Of a DNA stretch of 64,000 nucleotides, positions 1 to 8,802 are shown one piece after another. The DNA lies in contig CANLUH010000009.1 in NCBI GenBank assembly GCA_947494205.1, forward strand, positions 62,001 through 126,000. Direction: 5' to 3'. The DNA comes from an uncultured Flavobacteriaceae bacterium (GTDB lineage Bacteria; Bacteroidota; Bacteroidia; Flavobacteriales; Flavobacteriaceae). Positions within the stretch are counted from its first letter, which is position 1, and the number at the start of each line of letters is the position of its first letter. The position numbers and the translations under genes are program-made. The notes under the pieces are model-generated. The model saw only the letters and a program-made list of their open reading frames with translations, was not told the DNA's origin and did no database searches.

Positions 1-235
1 AATTTTCTAAATTATTTTAAATAATCAAATTAAATAGAAAAATAATCTACATTAATCAGTTTTTGTAGATTAATAATTTTGTTTGTTAAAATGATTTAGA
101 AAGTATAATTATTCGTTTGAGTAAAAAAGGGTATTGCTTTACTAAAGAATAGCATCAGTTATTTGTTATATTTGAGATAAACAATGTGAGTAGTGTTTAT
201 ATTATAGTTGGACACAATTTAAAAATCACCTGTGA
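1..235. other. AT-rich leader region, no gene
   Basis: No open frame of useful length is visible. A short hairpin (arms AATCTACA at 44-51 and TGTAGATT at 64-71) could be the end of a transcript from the left, but it has no strong U-tract. The right end carries the boundary motif described in the next entry. Confidence 0.4.
205..216 (+). repeat. cassette-boundary motif, copy 1
   Basis: TAGTTGGACACA lies 19 nt before the start of the Shedu-like gene. It contains GTTGGAC, which fits the integron core GTTRRRY, and it is the inverse of TGTGTCCAAC at 1429-1438 just after the same gene. The near-identical TAGTTGAACACA lies 8 nt before the next gene. Confidence 0.4.
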
Positions 236-1420
236 ATGGACTCAAAAGAATTCGAAAATGAAATAAAGAAATCTTTAATACAATCTTACGAATTTATTCG
301 AGAACGATATTTCAACAAGTCAATTAAGTTTCCAAATAAACCAACTTATAATTCACAATTGAGAATCGCAGAAACCCGTGAACATTTTATTGCGGAGATT
401 TTAGGAAATAAAGACTTTAAAATTGATAAAGTTGCGAAATTAACAACAAGAGCTGTCGAAAAGATAACTGACATTAATTCATTTATTTTAGGTGTAAATA
501 AATTGAGTAAAAATGAAGTTGCAATATTAGATATTAGCAAAAGTAAATGCGATATCGGAGGTATATTTATAGCATCTTCAAGAGATATAAGTGAAACGAA
601 AAATAGATTAGGTATCAGAATTGTAAACGATGGAATTCTCAAAGAATCTGCTACTGTTCCAATTCTATTCGGTAAAGAAAGTAATAATTCTTTTCTTCAT
701 CAAGTCGAACTCTTAAGAACAAAAGGCTCTAATATTTTTTATCGTCACATAAGTTTTATAATCATTGTAAGAAAATCAATTCAAAAAATAGATTTTAGCA
801 ATCAGTTCAAAGAATATTTAGAGAAAAAATGGGAAAAAAGTGTACCTATAGGTATTGATTATAGTGTTGATACAATAAATGTGAGAATGGCACGAAGTCT
901 TATTAGTCTTTCCGAGCAAAATATTACGGAGAGAATTCTTGATAAATTTATCGGTCAACACTCAAAAATGTTTTCAAAATCAATGGGATATAAAAAAGCA
1001 TTGCCTCAAATCGGACTTAAATGGTTAAATAGAGAGGATGACGACCCAGAATTAAGTATTCCTGATTATTTAATGGAATCAGAAGACGGCACTTATCATA
1101 TTGTTGATTTAAAAAAAGGGTTTTTAGGTCGAAAGATAGTAAAAGGTAAAATTGGTAGAGAAAGATTCATTGATTATGTTGCAGAGTTAGTGGCTCAATT
1201 AACGAACTATGAACGATATTTCGATAAGAAAGAAAACTTAGAATTTGCAAAATCAAATTTCGGAATAGAAGTTAATAATGAAATTAAACTGATTGGCGTA
1301 GTCGGCGGATATTATGAATACGACGAAAAAGCTGTATCTAAAGTATTGAGACAGTACAATAAAAGAATTTCAATTATAAGTTATTTTGATTTAGCATCTC
1401 TGATAAAAAAATTAAAATAA
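236..1420 (+). CDS. Shedu-like (DUF4263) PD-(D/E)xK nuclease, putative anti-phage defence
   Basis: A 394-aa protein. The C-terminal half has the arrangement of the Shedu (SduA/DUF4263) nuclease core: E267 in WLNRED, then IPDY with D277, then VDLKKG with D291 and K293, then a helix AELVAQLTNYERY with Q321. That is the E...D...(D/E)xK...Q order of PD-(D/E)xK enzymes. Shedu proteins are known single-gene anti-phage systems thought to cleave DNA. The N-terminal 220 residues, where the family usually varies and probably senses the trigger, match nothing I recognise. The gene stands alone, is very AT-rich, and is bracketed by an inverted repeat (207-216 / 1429-1438). The ATG at 236 has no Shine-Dalgarno, as usual in this phylum. 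The nuclease fold is fairly sure; the defence role is inferred from the family. Confidence 0.7.
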   Translation: MDSKEFENEIKKSLIQSYEFIRERYFNKSIKFPNKPTYNSQLRIAETREHFIAEILGNKDFKIDKVAKLTTRAVEKITDINSFILGVNKLSKNEVAILDISKSKCDIGGIFIASSRDISETKNRLGIRIVNDGILKESATVPILFGKESNNSFLHQVELLRTKGSNIFYRHISFIIIVRKSIQKIDFSNQFKEYLEKKWEKSVPIGIDYSVDTINVRMARSLISLSEQNITERILDKFIGQHSKMFSKSMGYKKALPQIGLKWLNREDDDPELSIPDYLMESEDGTYHIVDLKKGFLGRKIVKGKIGRERFIDYVAELVAQLTNYERYFDKKENLEFAKSNFGIEVNNEIKLIGVVGGYYEYDEKAVSKVLRQYNKRISIISYFDLASLIKKLK

Positions 1421-1428
1421 ATAAGAAC

Positions 1429-1563
1429 TGTGTCCAACAATGGGCTAGTAAGTAATTGCTTAACTAGTTAAAAGAATTATACTACCTATAGATTAATCAT
1501 ATTAAACCCAACTAAAAAACATGTCTTTAAAATCGCAAACACCTATAATTTAAATAGTTGAAC
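1429..1563 (+). other. candidate attC-like recombination site
   Basis: The stretch starts with GTCCAAC (1432-1438, fits RYYYAAC) and ends with GTTGAAC (1557-1563, fits GTTRRRY), the two outer core sites expected of an integron attC. The outer nonamers GTGTCCAAC and GTTGAACAC are complementary apart from one position. Near the left end, CTAGTAAG and CTTAACTAG can form a small hairpin. Convincing inner L boxes are not visible and no integrase gene is in the window, so this is tentative. Confidence 0.3.
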
Positions 1564-1566
1564 ACA
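1555..1566 (+). repeat. cassette-boundary motif, copy 2
   Basis: TAGTTGAACACA differs from copy 1 (205-216) at one base and occupies the same position, directly ahead of a start codon. The shared placement suggests the Shedu-like gene and the following TPR gene were inserted as equivalent units. Confidence 0.4.
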
Positions 1567-1574
1567 CACATTTT

Positions 1575-2180
1575 ATGAGAACAGAGCAAACACAAAAACT
1601 AATTGATAAATACCAAAAGTATAGTCAGATTTTTGAGAATGATACTCTGAAATCATTATTACATACCGAAATCCTAGAATTGTATTCCGAAATTGAAAAC
1701 CCCAATACTGAAGATAATTATACCATGGGATTATTTCATTATGGAGATTATAACGAAAAAACGTCAAAAGATTTATTAGATAAACATATATATACAGCAA
1801 TTTCTTTCTTTGAAAAATCAATTAAATCTGACTCAAACTATTATATGTCTTATTATTATTTAGGACATTGTTATCAGGATTTAGGGCAATATAAACAAGC
1901 CATTACATATTACTTAAAAGTAAATCAAAATCAACTAAAAGCAGACTTCTCTTTATGGAGGTCAGTTCTTTTATTTGAACTTATTGGGTTTTGTTATTGG
2001 AAAACAAATCAAAAGGATATTGGAATGAACTATTTTGAAAGAACCTGTTCAGAATACCTCAAGTTGGAAGATTATTATGACTTATTCCCAATAGGAGACT
2101 TAATTGAAGAATGCTTAAGTAGTACTCATAGTTTAGTCCTAAGAATGAAAGGCTATGCAGAAGTTAAAAACAGTGAATAA
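1575..2180 (+). CDS. TPR-like hypothetical protein
   Basis: A 201-aa protein, mostly helical, with no signal peptide. Residues about 74-120 read as one and a half tetratricopeptide repeats: AISFFEKSIKSDSNYY, then YYLGHCYQDLGQYKQAITYYL, with the Leu-Gly and Tyr-x-x-Ala spacing of TPRs. A second weaker helical pair follows (FELIGFCYWKTNQKDIGMNYF). TPR proteins are scaffolds, so no reaction can be assigned. The gene follows the Shedu-like gene and shares its upstream boundary motif, so it is probably a second accessory gene. It ends 38 nt from the convergent gene at 2219. Confidence 0.6.
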   Translation: MRTEQTQKLIDKYQKYSQIFENDTLKSLLHTEILELYSEIENPNTEDNYTMGLFHYGDYNEKTSKDLLDKHIYTAISFFEKSIKSDSNYYMSYYYLGHCYQDLGQYKQAITYYLKVNQNQLKADFSLWRSVLLFELIGFCYWKTNQKDIGMNYFERTCSEYLKLEDYYDLFPIGDLIEECLSSTHSLVLRMKGYAEVKNSE

Positions 2181-2218
2181 CATAGTTCATTCTCTAAAAA
2201 AAGAGCAATACATCATTG

Positions 2219-3769
2219 TTATTTATTAGTAATCCCAGCCAAATATTTCCCCCTAATAATTTCATCTACAGGTATATTCTCAATCTTACTTTCTAACCAA
2301 GAAATAATATCTAGATACAAAAAAGCACGCCCTTCGTAAGGTCGGTTTTCATACACTTTAAGTTTTTTAAGTAAAGCTTTAAATGCCTTTTTAATATCGT
2401 GAGGATAAATATCTTGTAAACCACGAATAAACTTAATCATCTCTTTTTGCACTTCATGCAAATCGTTCATTTTAATTAAAAATTTGTAGGTACTTCGTAG
2501 TAAGGTTTCTAAATGATAATCTAAACCAGCTTCATAATGCGCTACCAAGTTTAATACTCGCGAAAAGCACAATAAATCCTCTCGCATTATTAAGGTTTTA
2601 TTCGAAATAATTTTAGCCAAATACGCTATAGCTTTTCTATTATTTCCAGAGCCAAAATGTAAACTAGCAAACTTATAATAGAATATCATTTTATGATGTT
2701 CGTCTATTCTATTTTTAAATTGCATTAAATCCGTTTCCATTTTAGGAATTAAATCTAAACCAGCTTTAAAAGTGCCATCTATAAAATGTAAATTGATTTT
2801 ATTTAAATTAATATACAAGAACGCTAAAGCCTCAACATTTTCGTTTTTTGGAAGACTATTTTCTGAGGTTATAGTTTCTAATTTTAATAAGGCTTCTTCA
2901 AATTTTGTTCTATTCTTTAAAAAGAATAAAGCTTCTAATAAATAATTATTCCCTTTTAAAAAGAATACCGGATTTAGATGAATCATGTTCGGGTTTTCAT
3001 AAAATAAATTCACCCATTTTGAAGCATATTTATAGCTGTTTAAAAAATCTTGCATTAAAAAACTATACCATAAATGCGCATTATATAACCATAGTTTTTC
3101 TCTAAATCCTAATGTTTTAATATCATATTTTGGCAACCTATTATTAAAATAATCTTTAACCCACTTACTTTCTTCTTCATTTTTAACATACCCCGTTTTT
3201 AATAACAAACTATATAATTGTAACGACAAATTGGAGAGCTTACTAGACACCACATTTGCCGCGCTTAACTCTTTTGCTTGCACCGTTAATTCATCTGCTC
3301 TATTACTTATGCTTCGTGTTATGTATTGAGACTCTATAACTTTTTCGAGCTCAACAATTTCGTAGGCTAAGTTTTTTTCTTCGTTTACAATGGCAGCATC
3401 TTTGGCCTTATCTAAAATTTTTAAACTCTGTTTATATAAACCTTTGTGGTATAAAATAGAGGCAAAATCTAACTGCTCTCGTATTTGAGAACGAATGTTT
3501 TGATGCGATGGATTTAATTTTAAACTAATTAAAATCTGCTTATATAAATGCGCTTTTACATTAGCTAATTGCTGCTTTTTAACTGCCGTAGATTTTAAAA
3601 TTGCTGTTTCATCGTAGGTTGACATCTTATCTAAAACGGTAAAAACGCTTAAAAATTTAGAATCTGAATTTACTCCTAATCGACCAACATACAACTTAAA
3701 TTGTCGTTTTTCGGATTTGGTTAAAGACTTAACCAATAAAAATAAGCTGTCTTTTTGATCTTTAGTCAT
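2219..3769 (-). CDS. conserved helical-repeat protein of unknown function
   Basis: A 516-aa cytoplasmic protein counted from the ATG at 3769; a TTG one codon upstream is less likely. It is almost entirely helical, with repeated helix-turn-helix units of TPR character (for example FASILYHKGLYKQSLKILDKAK near residues 102-123) and a Lys-rich N-terminus containing LTKSEKRQFKLY. I recognise this as a type common in Bacteroidota but know no function for it. It diverges from leuA with a 148-nt gap that must hold both promoters. An inverted repeat ACATCG/CGATGT (about 3832-3859) lies in that gap and could be an operator. Confidence 0.55.
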   Translation of the reverse strand: MTKDQKDSLFLLVKSLTKSEKRQFKLYVGRLGVNSDSKFLSVFTVLDKMSTYDETAILKSTAVKKQQLANVKAHLYKQILISLKLNPSHQNIRSQIREQLDFASILYHKGLYKQSLKILDKAKDAAIVNEEKNLAYEIVELEKVIESQYITRSISNRADELTVQAKELSAANVVSSKLSNLSLQLYSLLLKTGYVKNEEESKWVKDYFNNRLPKYDIKTLGFREKLWLYNAHLWYSFLMQDFLNSYKYASKWVNLFYENPNMIHLNPVFFLKGNNYLLEALFFLKNRTKFEEALLKLETITSENSLPKNENVEALAFLYINLNKINLHFIDGTFKAGLDLIPKMETDLMQFKNRIDEHHKMIFYYKFASLHFGSGNNRKAIAYLAKIISNKTLIMREDLLCFSRVLNLVAHYEAGLDYHLETLLRSTYKFLIKMNDLHEVQKEMIKFIRGLQDIYPHDIKKAFKALLKKLKVYENRPYEGRAFLYLDIISWLESKIENIPVDEIIRGKYLAGITNK

Positions 3770-3917
3770 CAATTTAAAATTGAAATTAAAATACTGATTT
3801 TCAATTATTTAAATTGAAAAAATCTATTTGAACATCGTAAAAAACGCTATTCGATGTGCTTCTAAGCTTTATCCAAAATATAAATTAGTACTACAATAGA
3901 AAAATTATTCTAATAAA

Positions 3918-5093
3918 ATGTCAAAACAACACATTCAAATTTTCGACACAACACTACGAGACGGCGAGCAAGTCCCTGGGTGTAAATTGAACACAGAACA
4001 AAAGGTCATTATTGCAAAACAGCTAGACCATTTGGGTGTAGATGTTATTGAAGCTGGCTTCCCTGTTTCTAGTCCTGGAGATTTTAAATCGGTAGAAGCT
4101 ATCGCTAAAATTGTAACTAATGCTACTGTTTGCGGATTAACACGCGCTGTAGAAAATGATATTAAGGTTGCTGCCGAAGCACTTAAATACGCTAAAAAAC
4201 CTAGAATCCATACAGGAATAGGCACAAGTGACTCTCATATTAAATTTAAGTTTAAATCGAATAGAGACGACATTATTAAACGCGCTTTTAACGCTGTTAG
4301 TTATGCGAAATCATTTGTTGAAGATGTTGAGTTTTATGCAGAAGATGCTGGTAGAACCGACAACGAGTATTTAGCTCGTGTTTGTGAGGCTGCTATTAAA
4401 GCTGGTGCAACGGTACTAAATATTCCAGACACAACAGGCTATTGTTTACCAAGTGAATATGGTGCAAAAATTAAATACTTAATGGATAATGTAAAAGGTA
4501 TTGAAAATGCCATTTTATCTTGCCATTGCCATAATGATCTAGGTTTAGCTACTGCAAATTCTATTGAAGGTGTTATTAACGGTGCCCGCCAAATTGAATG
4601 TACTATAAATGGTATTGGCGAACGCGCAGGAAATACGGCTTTAGAAGAAGTCGTCATGGTTTTAAAACAACACGCCGATTTAGATTTAGATACAAATATC
4701 GATACGACAAAACTTTTTGGATTAAGTCAATTAGTAAGCGATAGTATGGGGATTTACACACAACCAAATAAAGCCATTGTTGGCGCTAATGCTTTTGCAC
4801 ATAGTTCTGGTATTCATCAAGATGGTGTGATTAAAAACAGAGAAACGTACGAAATTATAGACCCTAAAGATGTCGGTGTTACAGAATCTGCTATTGTGTT
4901 AACCGCAAGAAGCGGACGTGCTGCTTTAGCTTATAGAGCTAAAAATGTAGGTTACGAATTAACCAAACTACAATTAGATGATGTCTACTCAAACTTTTTA
5001 ACGTTTGCAGATAGAAAAAAAGAGGTTAATGACAACGATATTCATCAAATTATTGAAACGAGCAATGTCTATAGACAAATTGTAAGTGCTTAA
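3918..5093 (+). CDS. leuA: 2-isopropylmalate synthase (short form, no regulatory domain)
   Basis: Condenses acetyl-CoA with 2-ketoisovalerate, the first committed step of leucine synthesis. The 391 aa form a DRE-TIM (HMGL-like) barrel: [10 protein letters not shown] at 9-18 with the metal-binding Asp, HCHNDLG with H203 and H205 as metal ligands, and NGIGERAGN at 231-239. Usual LeuA enzymes run past 500 residues because of a C-terminal domain that binds leucine; this one stops after the barrel and a short helical linker (ending VYRQIVSA). Feedback inhibition by leucine through that domain is therefore not possible. Homocitrate or citramalate synthase is an alternative for the fold, but leuC, leuD and leuB follow in order, which settles the role. 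First gene of the leu cluster; no leucine-rich leader peptide was found upstream. Confidence 0.9.
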   Translation: MSKQHIQIFDTTLRDGEQVPGCKLNTEQKVIIAKQLDHLGVDVIEAGFPVSSPGDFKSVEAIAKIVTNATVCGLTRAVENDIKVAAEALKYAKKPRIHTGIGTSDSHIKFKFKSNRDDIIKRAFNAVSYAKSFVEDVEFYAEDAGRTDNEYLARVCEAAIKAGATVLNIPDTTGYCLPSEYGAKIKYLMDNVKGIENAILSCHCHNDLGLATANSIEGVINGARQIECTINGIGERAGNTALEEVVMVLKQHADLDLDTNIDTTKLFGLSQLVSDSMGIYTQPNKAIVGANAFAHSSGIHQDGVIKNRETYEIIDPKDVGVTESAIVLTARSGRAALAYRAKNVGYELTKLQLDDVYSNFLTFADRKKEVNDNDIHQIIETSNVYRQIVSA

Positions 5094-5156
5094 TAAATTA
5101 ATAGGCGTAATAAAAACAAGAAAAAGATATCCGCCTTCGCGAATATTACTATAAAT

Positions 5157-6539
5157 ATGAAAAAAACACTATTCGATAAAGTATGGGATGCCCACGTGGT
5201 CGATGCTATAGAAAATGGCCCCCAAGTACTTTATATAGACAAACACTTAATTCACGAGGTAACGAGTCCGCAGGCATTTAATGAATTAGAACGACGTAAT
5301 ATTCCTATTTTTCGCCCTAATCAAATTGTTGCTACTGCCGATCATAATACACCTACCGAGAATCAGCACTTACCAATTAAAGACGAGAATTCTAGAAAAC
5401 AACTGGAACAACTGTCTGAAAATTGTAAAAAAAATAATATTACACTCTACGAACTAGGACATAAATACAATGGTATTGTCCATGTTATGGCGCCAGAGTT
5501 AGGAATTACCCAACCCGGAATGACTATTGTTTGTGGTGATAGCCATACCTCAACCCATGGTGCTTTTGGCACTATTGCTTTTGGTATTGGAACAAGCCAA
5601 GTCACTCAGGTTTTTGCCAGTCAATGTTTATTATTAACCAAACCTAAAAGTTTACGTGTTTCGGTTAATGGTAAACTAAAACAAGGCGTACTTCCTAAAG
5701 ATGTTATTTTATACATTATTGCAAAATTAGGTACTAATGCAGGTACCGGATATTTCTGTGAATATGCAGGCGATGTTTTCGAAAACATGTCTATGGAAGG
5801 CCGTATGACAGTTTGTAATATGAGTATAGAAATGGGAGCGCGTGGTGGCATGATTGCTCCAGACCAAACAACTTTCGATTATGTAAAGGGCAAAACATTT
5901 GCGCCTAAAGACGAAGCATTTGATAAAAAAGTAGCTTATTGGGAAACCTTACCTACAGATGATGGTGCCGTTTTCGATAAGGAATATACGTTTGATGCAG
6001 AGAATATAGAACCTATGGTTACTTATGGCACAAACCCAGGTATGGGGATTAAAGTTACCGATACCATACCCACTGTAAATGATGATTCTTTTGAAAAATC
6101 ATTACAATATATGAACTTTAAAAAAGGAGAGTCACTAATAAACAAGCCTATTAACTATGTCTTTATTGGTAGCTGTACAAACTCCAGAATTGAAGATTTT
6201 AGAGTTGCAGCTAACTATATAAAAGGAAAGCAAAAGGCCAATAATGTTACAGCTTGGTTAGTTCCTGGGAGTAAACAAGTAGAAGCACAAATTATAGACG
6301 AAGGCTTAAAAACTATTTTCGACGAGGCTGGTTTTAAATTAAGACAACCAGGTTGCTCGGCTTGCTTAGCAATGAATGATGATAAGATTCCGCAAGGTGA
6401 ATATTGCGTATCAACGTCTAATAGAAATTTTGAAGGTCGACAAGGACAAGGTGCTAGAACTATTTTAGCAAGTCCACTTGTAGCAGCTGCCACTGCGATT
6501 GAAGGTAAAATTATTGATGTAACAAAACAGTTGAATTAA
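5157..6539 (+). CDS. leuC: 3-isopropylmalate dehydratase large subunit
   Basis: With LeuD it isomerises 2-isopropylmalate to 3-isopropylmalate through a [4Fe-4S] cluster. The 460 aa are full length for bacterial LeuC. Cluster ligands are visible: C340 in GSCTNSR, and C400 and C403 in [10 protein letters not shown]. The N-terminus [15 protein letters not shown] and the motif [12 protein letters not shown] are typical. It follows leuA by 63 nt; that gap contains a decayed palindromic repeat (about 5126-5147). A further 107 nt with a GC-rich palindrome separate it from leuD. Confidence 0.95.
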   Translation: MKKTLFDKVWDAHVVDAIENGPQVLYIDKHLIHEVTSPQAFNELERRNIPIFRPNQIVATADHNTPTENQHLPIKDENSRKQLEQLSENCKKNNITLYELGHKYNGIVHVMAPELGITQPGMTIVCGDSHTSTHGAFGTIAFGIGTSQVTQVFASQCLLLTKPKSLRVSVNGKLKQGVLPKDVILYIIAKLGTNAGTGYFCEYAGDVFENMSMEGRMTVCNMSIEMGARGGMIAPDQTTFDYVKGKTFAPKDEAFDKKVAYWETLPTDDGAVFDKEYTFDAENIEPMVTYGTNPGMGIKVTDTIPTVNDDSFEKSLQYMNFKKGESLINKPINYVFIGSCTNSRIEDFRVAANYIKGKQKANNVTAWLVPGSKQVEAQIIDEGLKTIFDEAGFKLRQPGCSACLAMNDDKIPQGEYCVSTSNRNFEGRQGQGARTILASPLVAAATAIEGKIIDVTKQLN

Positions 6540-6556
6540 AGAACTACTGTCTGGTC

Positions 6557-6597
6557 GAGCGCAGTCGAGACCTTAATAAAACCTCTCGACTGCGCTC
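6557..6597. repeat. palindromic intergenic repeat between leuC and leuD
   Basis: Exact 14-nt arms GAGCGCAGTCGAGA (6557-6570) and TCTCGACTGCGCTC (6584-6597) around a 13-nt AT-rich loop; pairing extends imperfectly outward. It is much more GC-rich than its surroundings. A half-copy (TTCGACTGCGCTCAATCTGA) occurs at about 20663-20682. It would form a strong hairpin in the leuC-leuD transcript and may stabilise or attenuate it. Confidence 0.7.
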
Positions 6598-6646
6598 CAC
6601 CTGACAAAAACAATTAATAAGATTTCCATTTGCATGGAGAATAAAT

Positions 6647-7231
6647 ATGGAAAAATTTAAAACACTTAAATCGCAAGCTATTCCGTTAGCGATAGAAAAT
6701 ATAGATACAGACCAAATTATTCCTGCTCGCTTTTTAAAAGCCACCGATAGAAATGGTTTTGGAGATAATGTATTTAGGGATTGGAGGTATAATAAGGATA
6801 ATAGTTTAAACCCAGACTTTATTTTAAACAACGCCACGTATTCTGGTAAAATTTTGGTTGCTGGAGATAATTTTGGTTGCGGTTCTAGTAGAGAACATGC
6901 AGCTTGGGCTTTAACTGATTTTGGGTTTAAAGTTATTGTATCAAGTTTTTTCGCAGACATTTTTAAAGGTAATGCCTTAAATAATGGATTATTACCTGTA
7001 CAAGTTTCTGAAGATTTTTTAGATGTATTATTAACCGAAATCACAGAAAAACCAGATACACAATTAGAAGTTGATTTAGAAGCGCAAACCATAACAGTTG
7101 AAGGCACATCCTTTGCGTCTTCTTTTGAAATTGACCCGTATAAAAAAACATGCTTATTAAATGGTTATGATGATATTGACTACTTATTAAGTAAAAAGAA
7201 AGCTATTGAGGCTTTTGAAAACAAGGAATAA
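6647..7231 (+). CDS. leuD: 3-isopropylmalate dehydratase small subunit
   Basis: Swivel-domain partner of LeuC. The 194 aa are the usual length. Characteristic stretches are [16 protein letters not shown] (about 17-32) and the substrate-binding loop [13 protein letters not shown] (about 77-89). The C-terminus ends in the expected [18 protein letters not shown] region. It starts 107 nt after leuC behind the palindromic repeat and is followed by about 300 nt of structured intergenic DNA before leuB. Confidence 0.95.
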   Translation: MEKFKTLKSQAIPLAIENIDTDQIIPARFLKATDRNGFGDNVFRDWRYNKDNSLNPDFILNNATYSGKILVAGDNFGCGSSREHAAWALTDFGFKVIVSSFFADIFKGNALNNGLLPVQVSEDFLDVLLTEITEKPDTQLEVDLEAQTITVEGTSFASSFEIDPYKKTCLLNGYDDIDYLLSKKKAIEAFENKE

Positions 7232-7295
7232 ATTTTCAAGTTAGCAGTCTTCAGTTGACAGTATTTACTTCTGTGTAGAAATTGACTTTAACTGA

Positions 7296-7432
7296 TTAGC
7301 CCGCGTTAGCGGTTGAAGTGGCATCCTTTTTTACGTTAGTTCGAGTGATGCGACCAAAGGAAGCATTGTATCGAGAACAAGTAAAAAAGATATAACGGAA
7401 AACGCGACCCTTGTGGTAACGCCCAAAAGAAT
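7296..7432 (+). repeat. structured intergenic element between leuD and leuB
   Basis: No gene is visible in 7232-7538, but this part looks folded. GCGTTAGCGGTTGAAGTGGC, a run of six T (about 7328-7333) and an inner stem-loop (CGAGTGATGC around 7341-7350 against GCATTGTATCG around 7362-7372) are followed by a run of six A and AACGCGACCC. The T run can pair with the A run and GCGTT with AACGC, giving a long helix capped by the inner hairpin. The sequence resembles flavobacterial intergenic repeats, but only one copy is in this window, so the call rests on the visible complementarity. Confidence 0.4.
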
Positions 7433-7502
7433 AAAAGAATTAACTAATAAAAAAATGAAAGTAGGACATTTTATAAAATTCCTACCAACTAAACTAGTAT
7501 AG

Positions 7503-7522
7503 ATTCCCTCCTTCGAGGGAAT
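7503..7522. repeat. REP-like palindrome (leuB leader)
   Basis: ATTCCCTC (7503-7510), loop CTTC, GAGGGAAT (7515-7522): a perfect 8-bp stem. The 21-nt unit is the exact reverse complement of the copy at 20532-20552. It overlaps the upstream ATG at 7521, a further reason to start leuB at 7539. Confidence 0.75.
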
Positions 7523-7538
7523 GAAAAAATATTTTTCT

Positions 7539-8657
7539 ATGAAATTAAACATAGCCGTTTTAGCAGGAGATGGAATTGGTCCAGAAGTGACTGAACAATC
7601 CATAAAGGTATTAAAAGCCATTGCCGTAGAGTTTGACCATACTTTTTTATTTAAAAGTGCAGATGTCGGTGCGATAGCTATCGATAAACACAATAACCCA
7701 TTACCAGATGACACACTTAAATTGTGTAAATTAAGTGATGCTATTTTATTTGGCGCCATAGGAGACCCAAAATACGATAATAACCCAAGTGCAAAAGTAC
7801 GTCCAGAACAAGGACTTTTAAAACTACGGAAGGAACTAGGTTTATATACTAATATTAGACCTGTTAAGGCTTATGACACGTTGTTAGACAAATCGCCTCT
7901 TAAACGCCATATTATTGAAGGTACAGATATTAGTATTTATCGCGAATTAACAGGAGGTATTTACTTTGGTAAAAAGGCTTTAAGCGACGATGGTAATTTG
8001 GCTTCAGACTTATGTGAGTATTCTAGAGTTGAAATTGAACGTATTGCACATTTAGCGTTTAAAGCCGCTCAAGCACGTAGTAAAAAAGTAACATTAGTGG
8101 ATAAAGCTAATGTTTTAGAAACGTCGCGTTTGTGGCGAAAAGTGGTAACAGAAATGGCGCCAGACTATCCAGATGTAACTTTAGATTTCCTTTTTGTAGA
8201 CAATGCTGCCATGCAAATGATTTTAAACCCAAAACAGTTTGATGTTATTTTAACCGAAAACTTGTTTGGCGATGTTATTAGCGACGAGGCTAGCGTTATT
8301 GGTGGTTCTATTGGCCTATTAGCCTCGGCTTCTGTTGGCGATCGTTATGCTATGTTCGAGCCTATTCATGGATCCTACCCCCAAGCTACAGGAAAAGGCA
8401 TTGCCAACCCAATTGCTTCTATTTTATCGGCGGCCATGCTTTTAGAGCATTTTGAATTATTTGAAGAAGCCGAATTAATTAAAGAAGCTGTTGACAAATC
8501 GTTAAAACTTGAAATTTCTACTCCAGATATTAATACAACTTACGATACTATTTCTACAAGTAAAGTAGGCGATTTTATTGCCGATTTTATTAGTAATCCT
8601 ACAGATAGTAATATTAATTTTAATAATATTCATTTAGGACAGAGTACTATTATTTAG
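7539..8657 (+). CDS. leuB: 3-isopropylmalate dehydrogenase
   Basis: NAD-dependent oxidative decarboxylation of 3-isopropylmalate to 2-ketoisocaproate. The 372 aa start at MKLNIAVLAGDGIGPEV, the normal family N-terminus. An in-frame ATG six codons earlier (7521) lies inside a palindromic repeat and is rejected. Family marks are KADVLEAS-like DKANVLETSRLW, the metal-binding NLFGDVISDEAS and the NAD-binding GSYPQATGKGIANP loop. Last gene of the leu set, transcribed with leuACD despite the roughly 300-nt gap. A hairpin at 8686-8723 follows the stop codon. Confidence 0.93.
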   Translation: MKLNIAVLAGDGIGPEVTEQSIKVLKAIAVEFDHTFLFKSADVGAIAIDKHNNPLPDDTLKLCKLSDAILFGAIGDPKYDNNPSAKVRPEQGLLKLRKELGLYTNIRPVKAYDTLLDKSPLKRHIIEGTDISIYRELTGGIYFGKKALSDDGNLASDLCEYSRVEIERIAHLAFKAAQARSKKVTLVDKANVLETSRLWRKVVTEMAPDYPDVTLDFLFVDNAAMQMILNPKQFDVILTENLFGDVISDEASVIGGSIGLLASASVGDRYAMFEPIHGSYPQATGKGIANPIASILSAAMLLEHFELFEEAELIKEAVDKSLKLEISTPDINTTYDTISTSKVGDFIADFISNPTDSNINFNNIHLGQSTII

Positions 8658-8685
8658 CAGATAGCAGTGTTGAAGATTAAAAATA

Positions 8686-8723
8686 GAAAAGCACCTCTTT
8701 AGTTAGGAACAGAGATGCTTTTC
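8686..8723 (+). terminator. putative terminator after leuB
   Basis: Arms GAAAAGCACCTCT (8686-8698) and AGAGATGCTTTTC (8711-8723) pair with one mismatch. The hairpin sits 29 nt after leuB and before the convergent lipoprotein gene. The T-run is inside the right arm, so it may work for both strands. Confidence 0.6.
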
Positions 8724-8802
8724 ATTGTATTCTGCGGGAGAATATATAATACCTTTCTTATTTAAAACTACTCTAAGACAAAATGAGAAAAGGTATAAAT
8801 GA

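Noticed and set aside
3773-3917. Possible leucine leader peptide/attenuator before leuA
   Set aside because: No run of Leu codons in a short frame and no terminator hairpin with a U-tract were found; only a small ACATCG/CGATGT inverted repeat is present.
6544-7107. 187-codon minus-strand open frame opposite leuD
   Set aside because: It is fully antisense to leuD, begins in the palindromic repeat and has Ser/Cys-rich shadow composition; leuD itself is certain.
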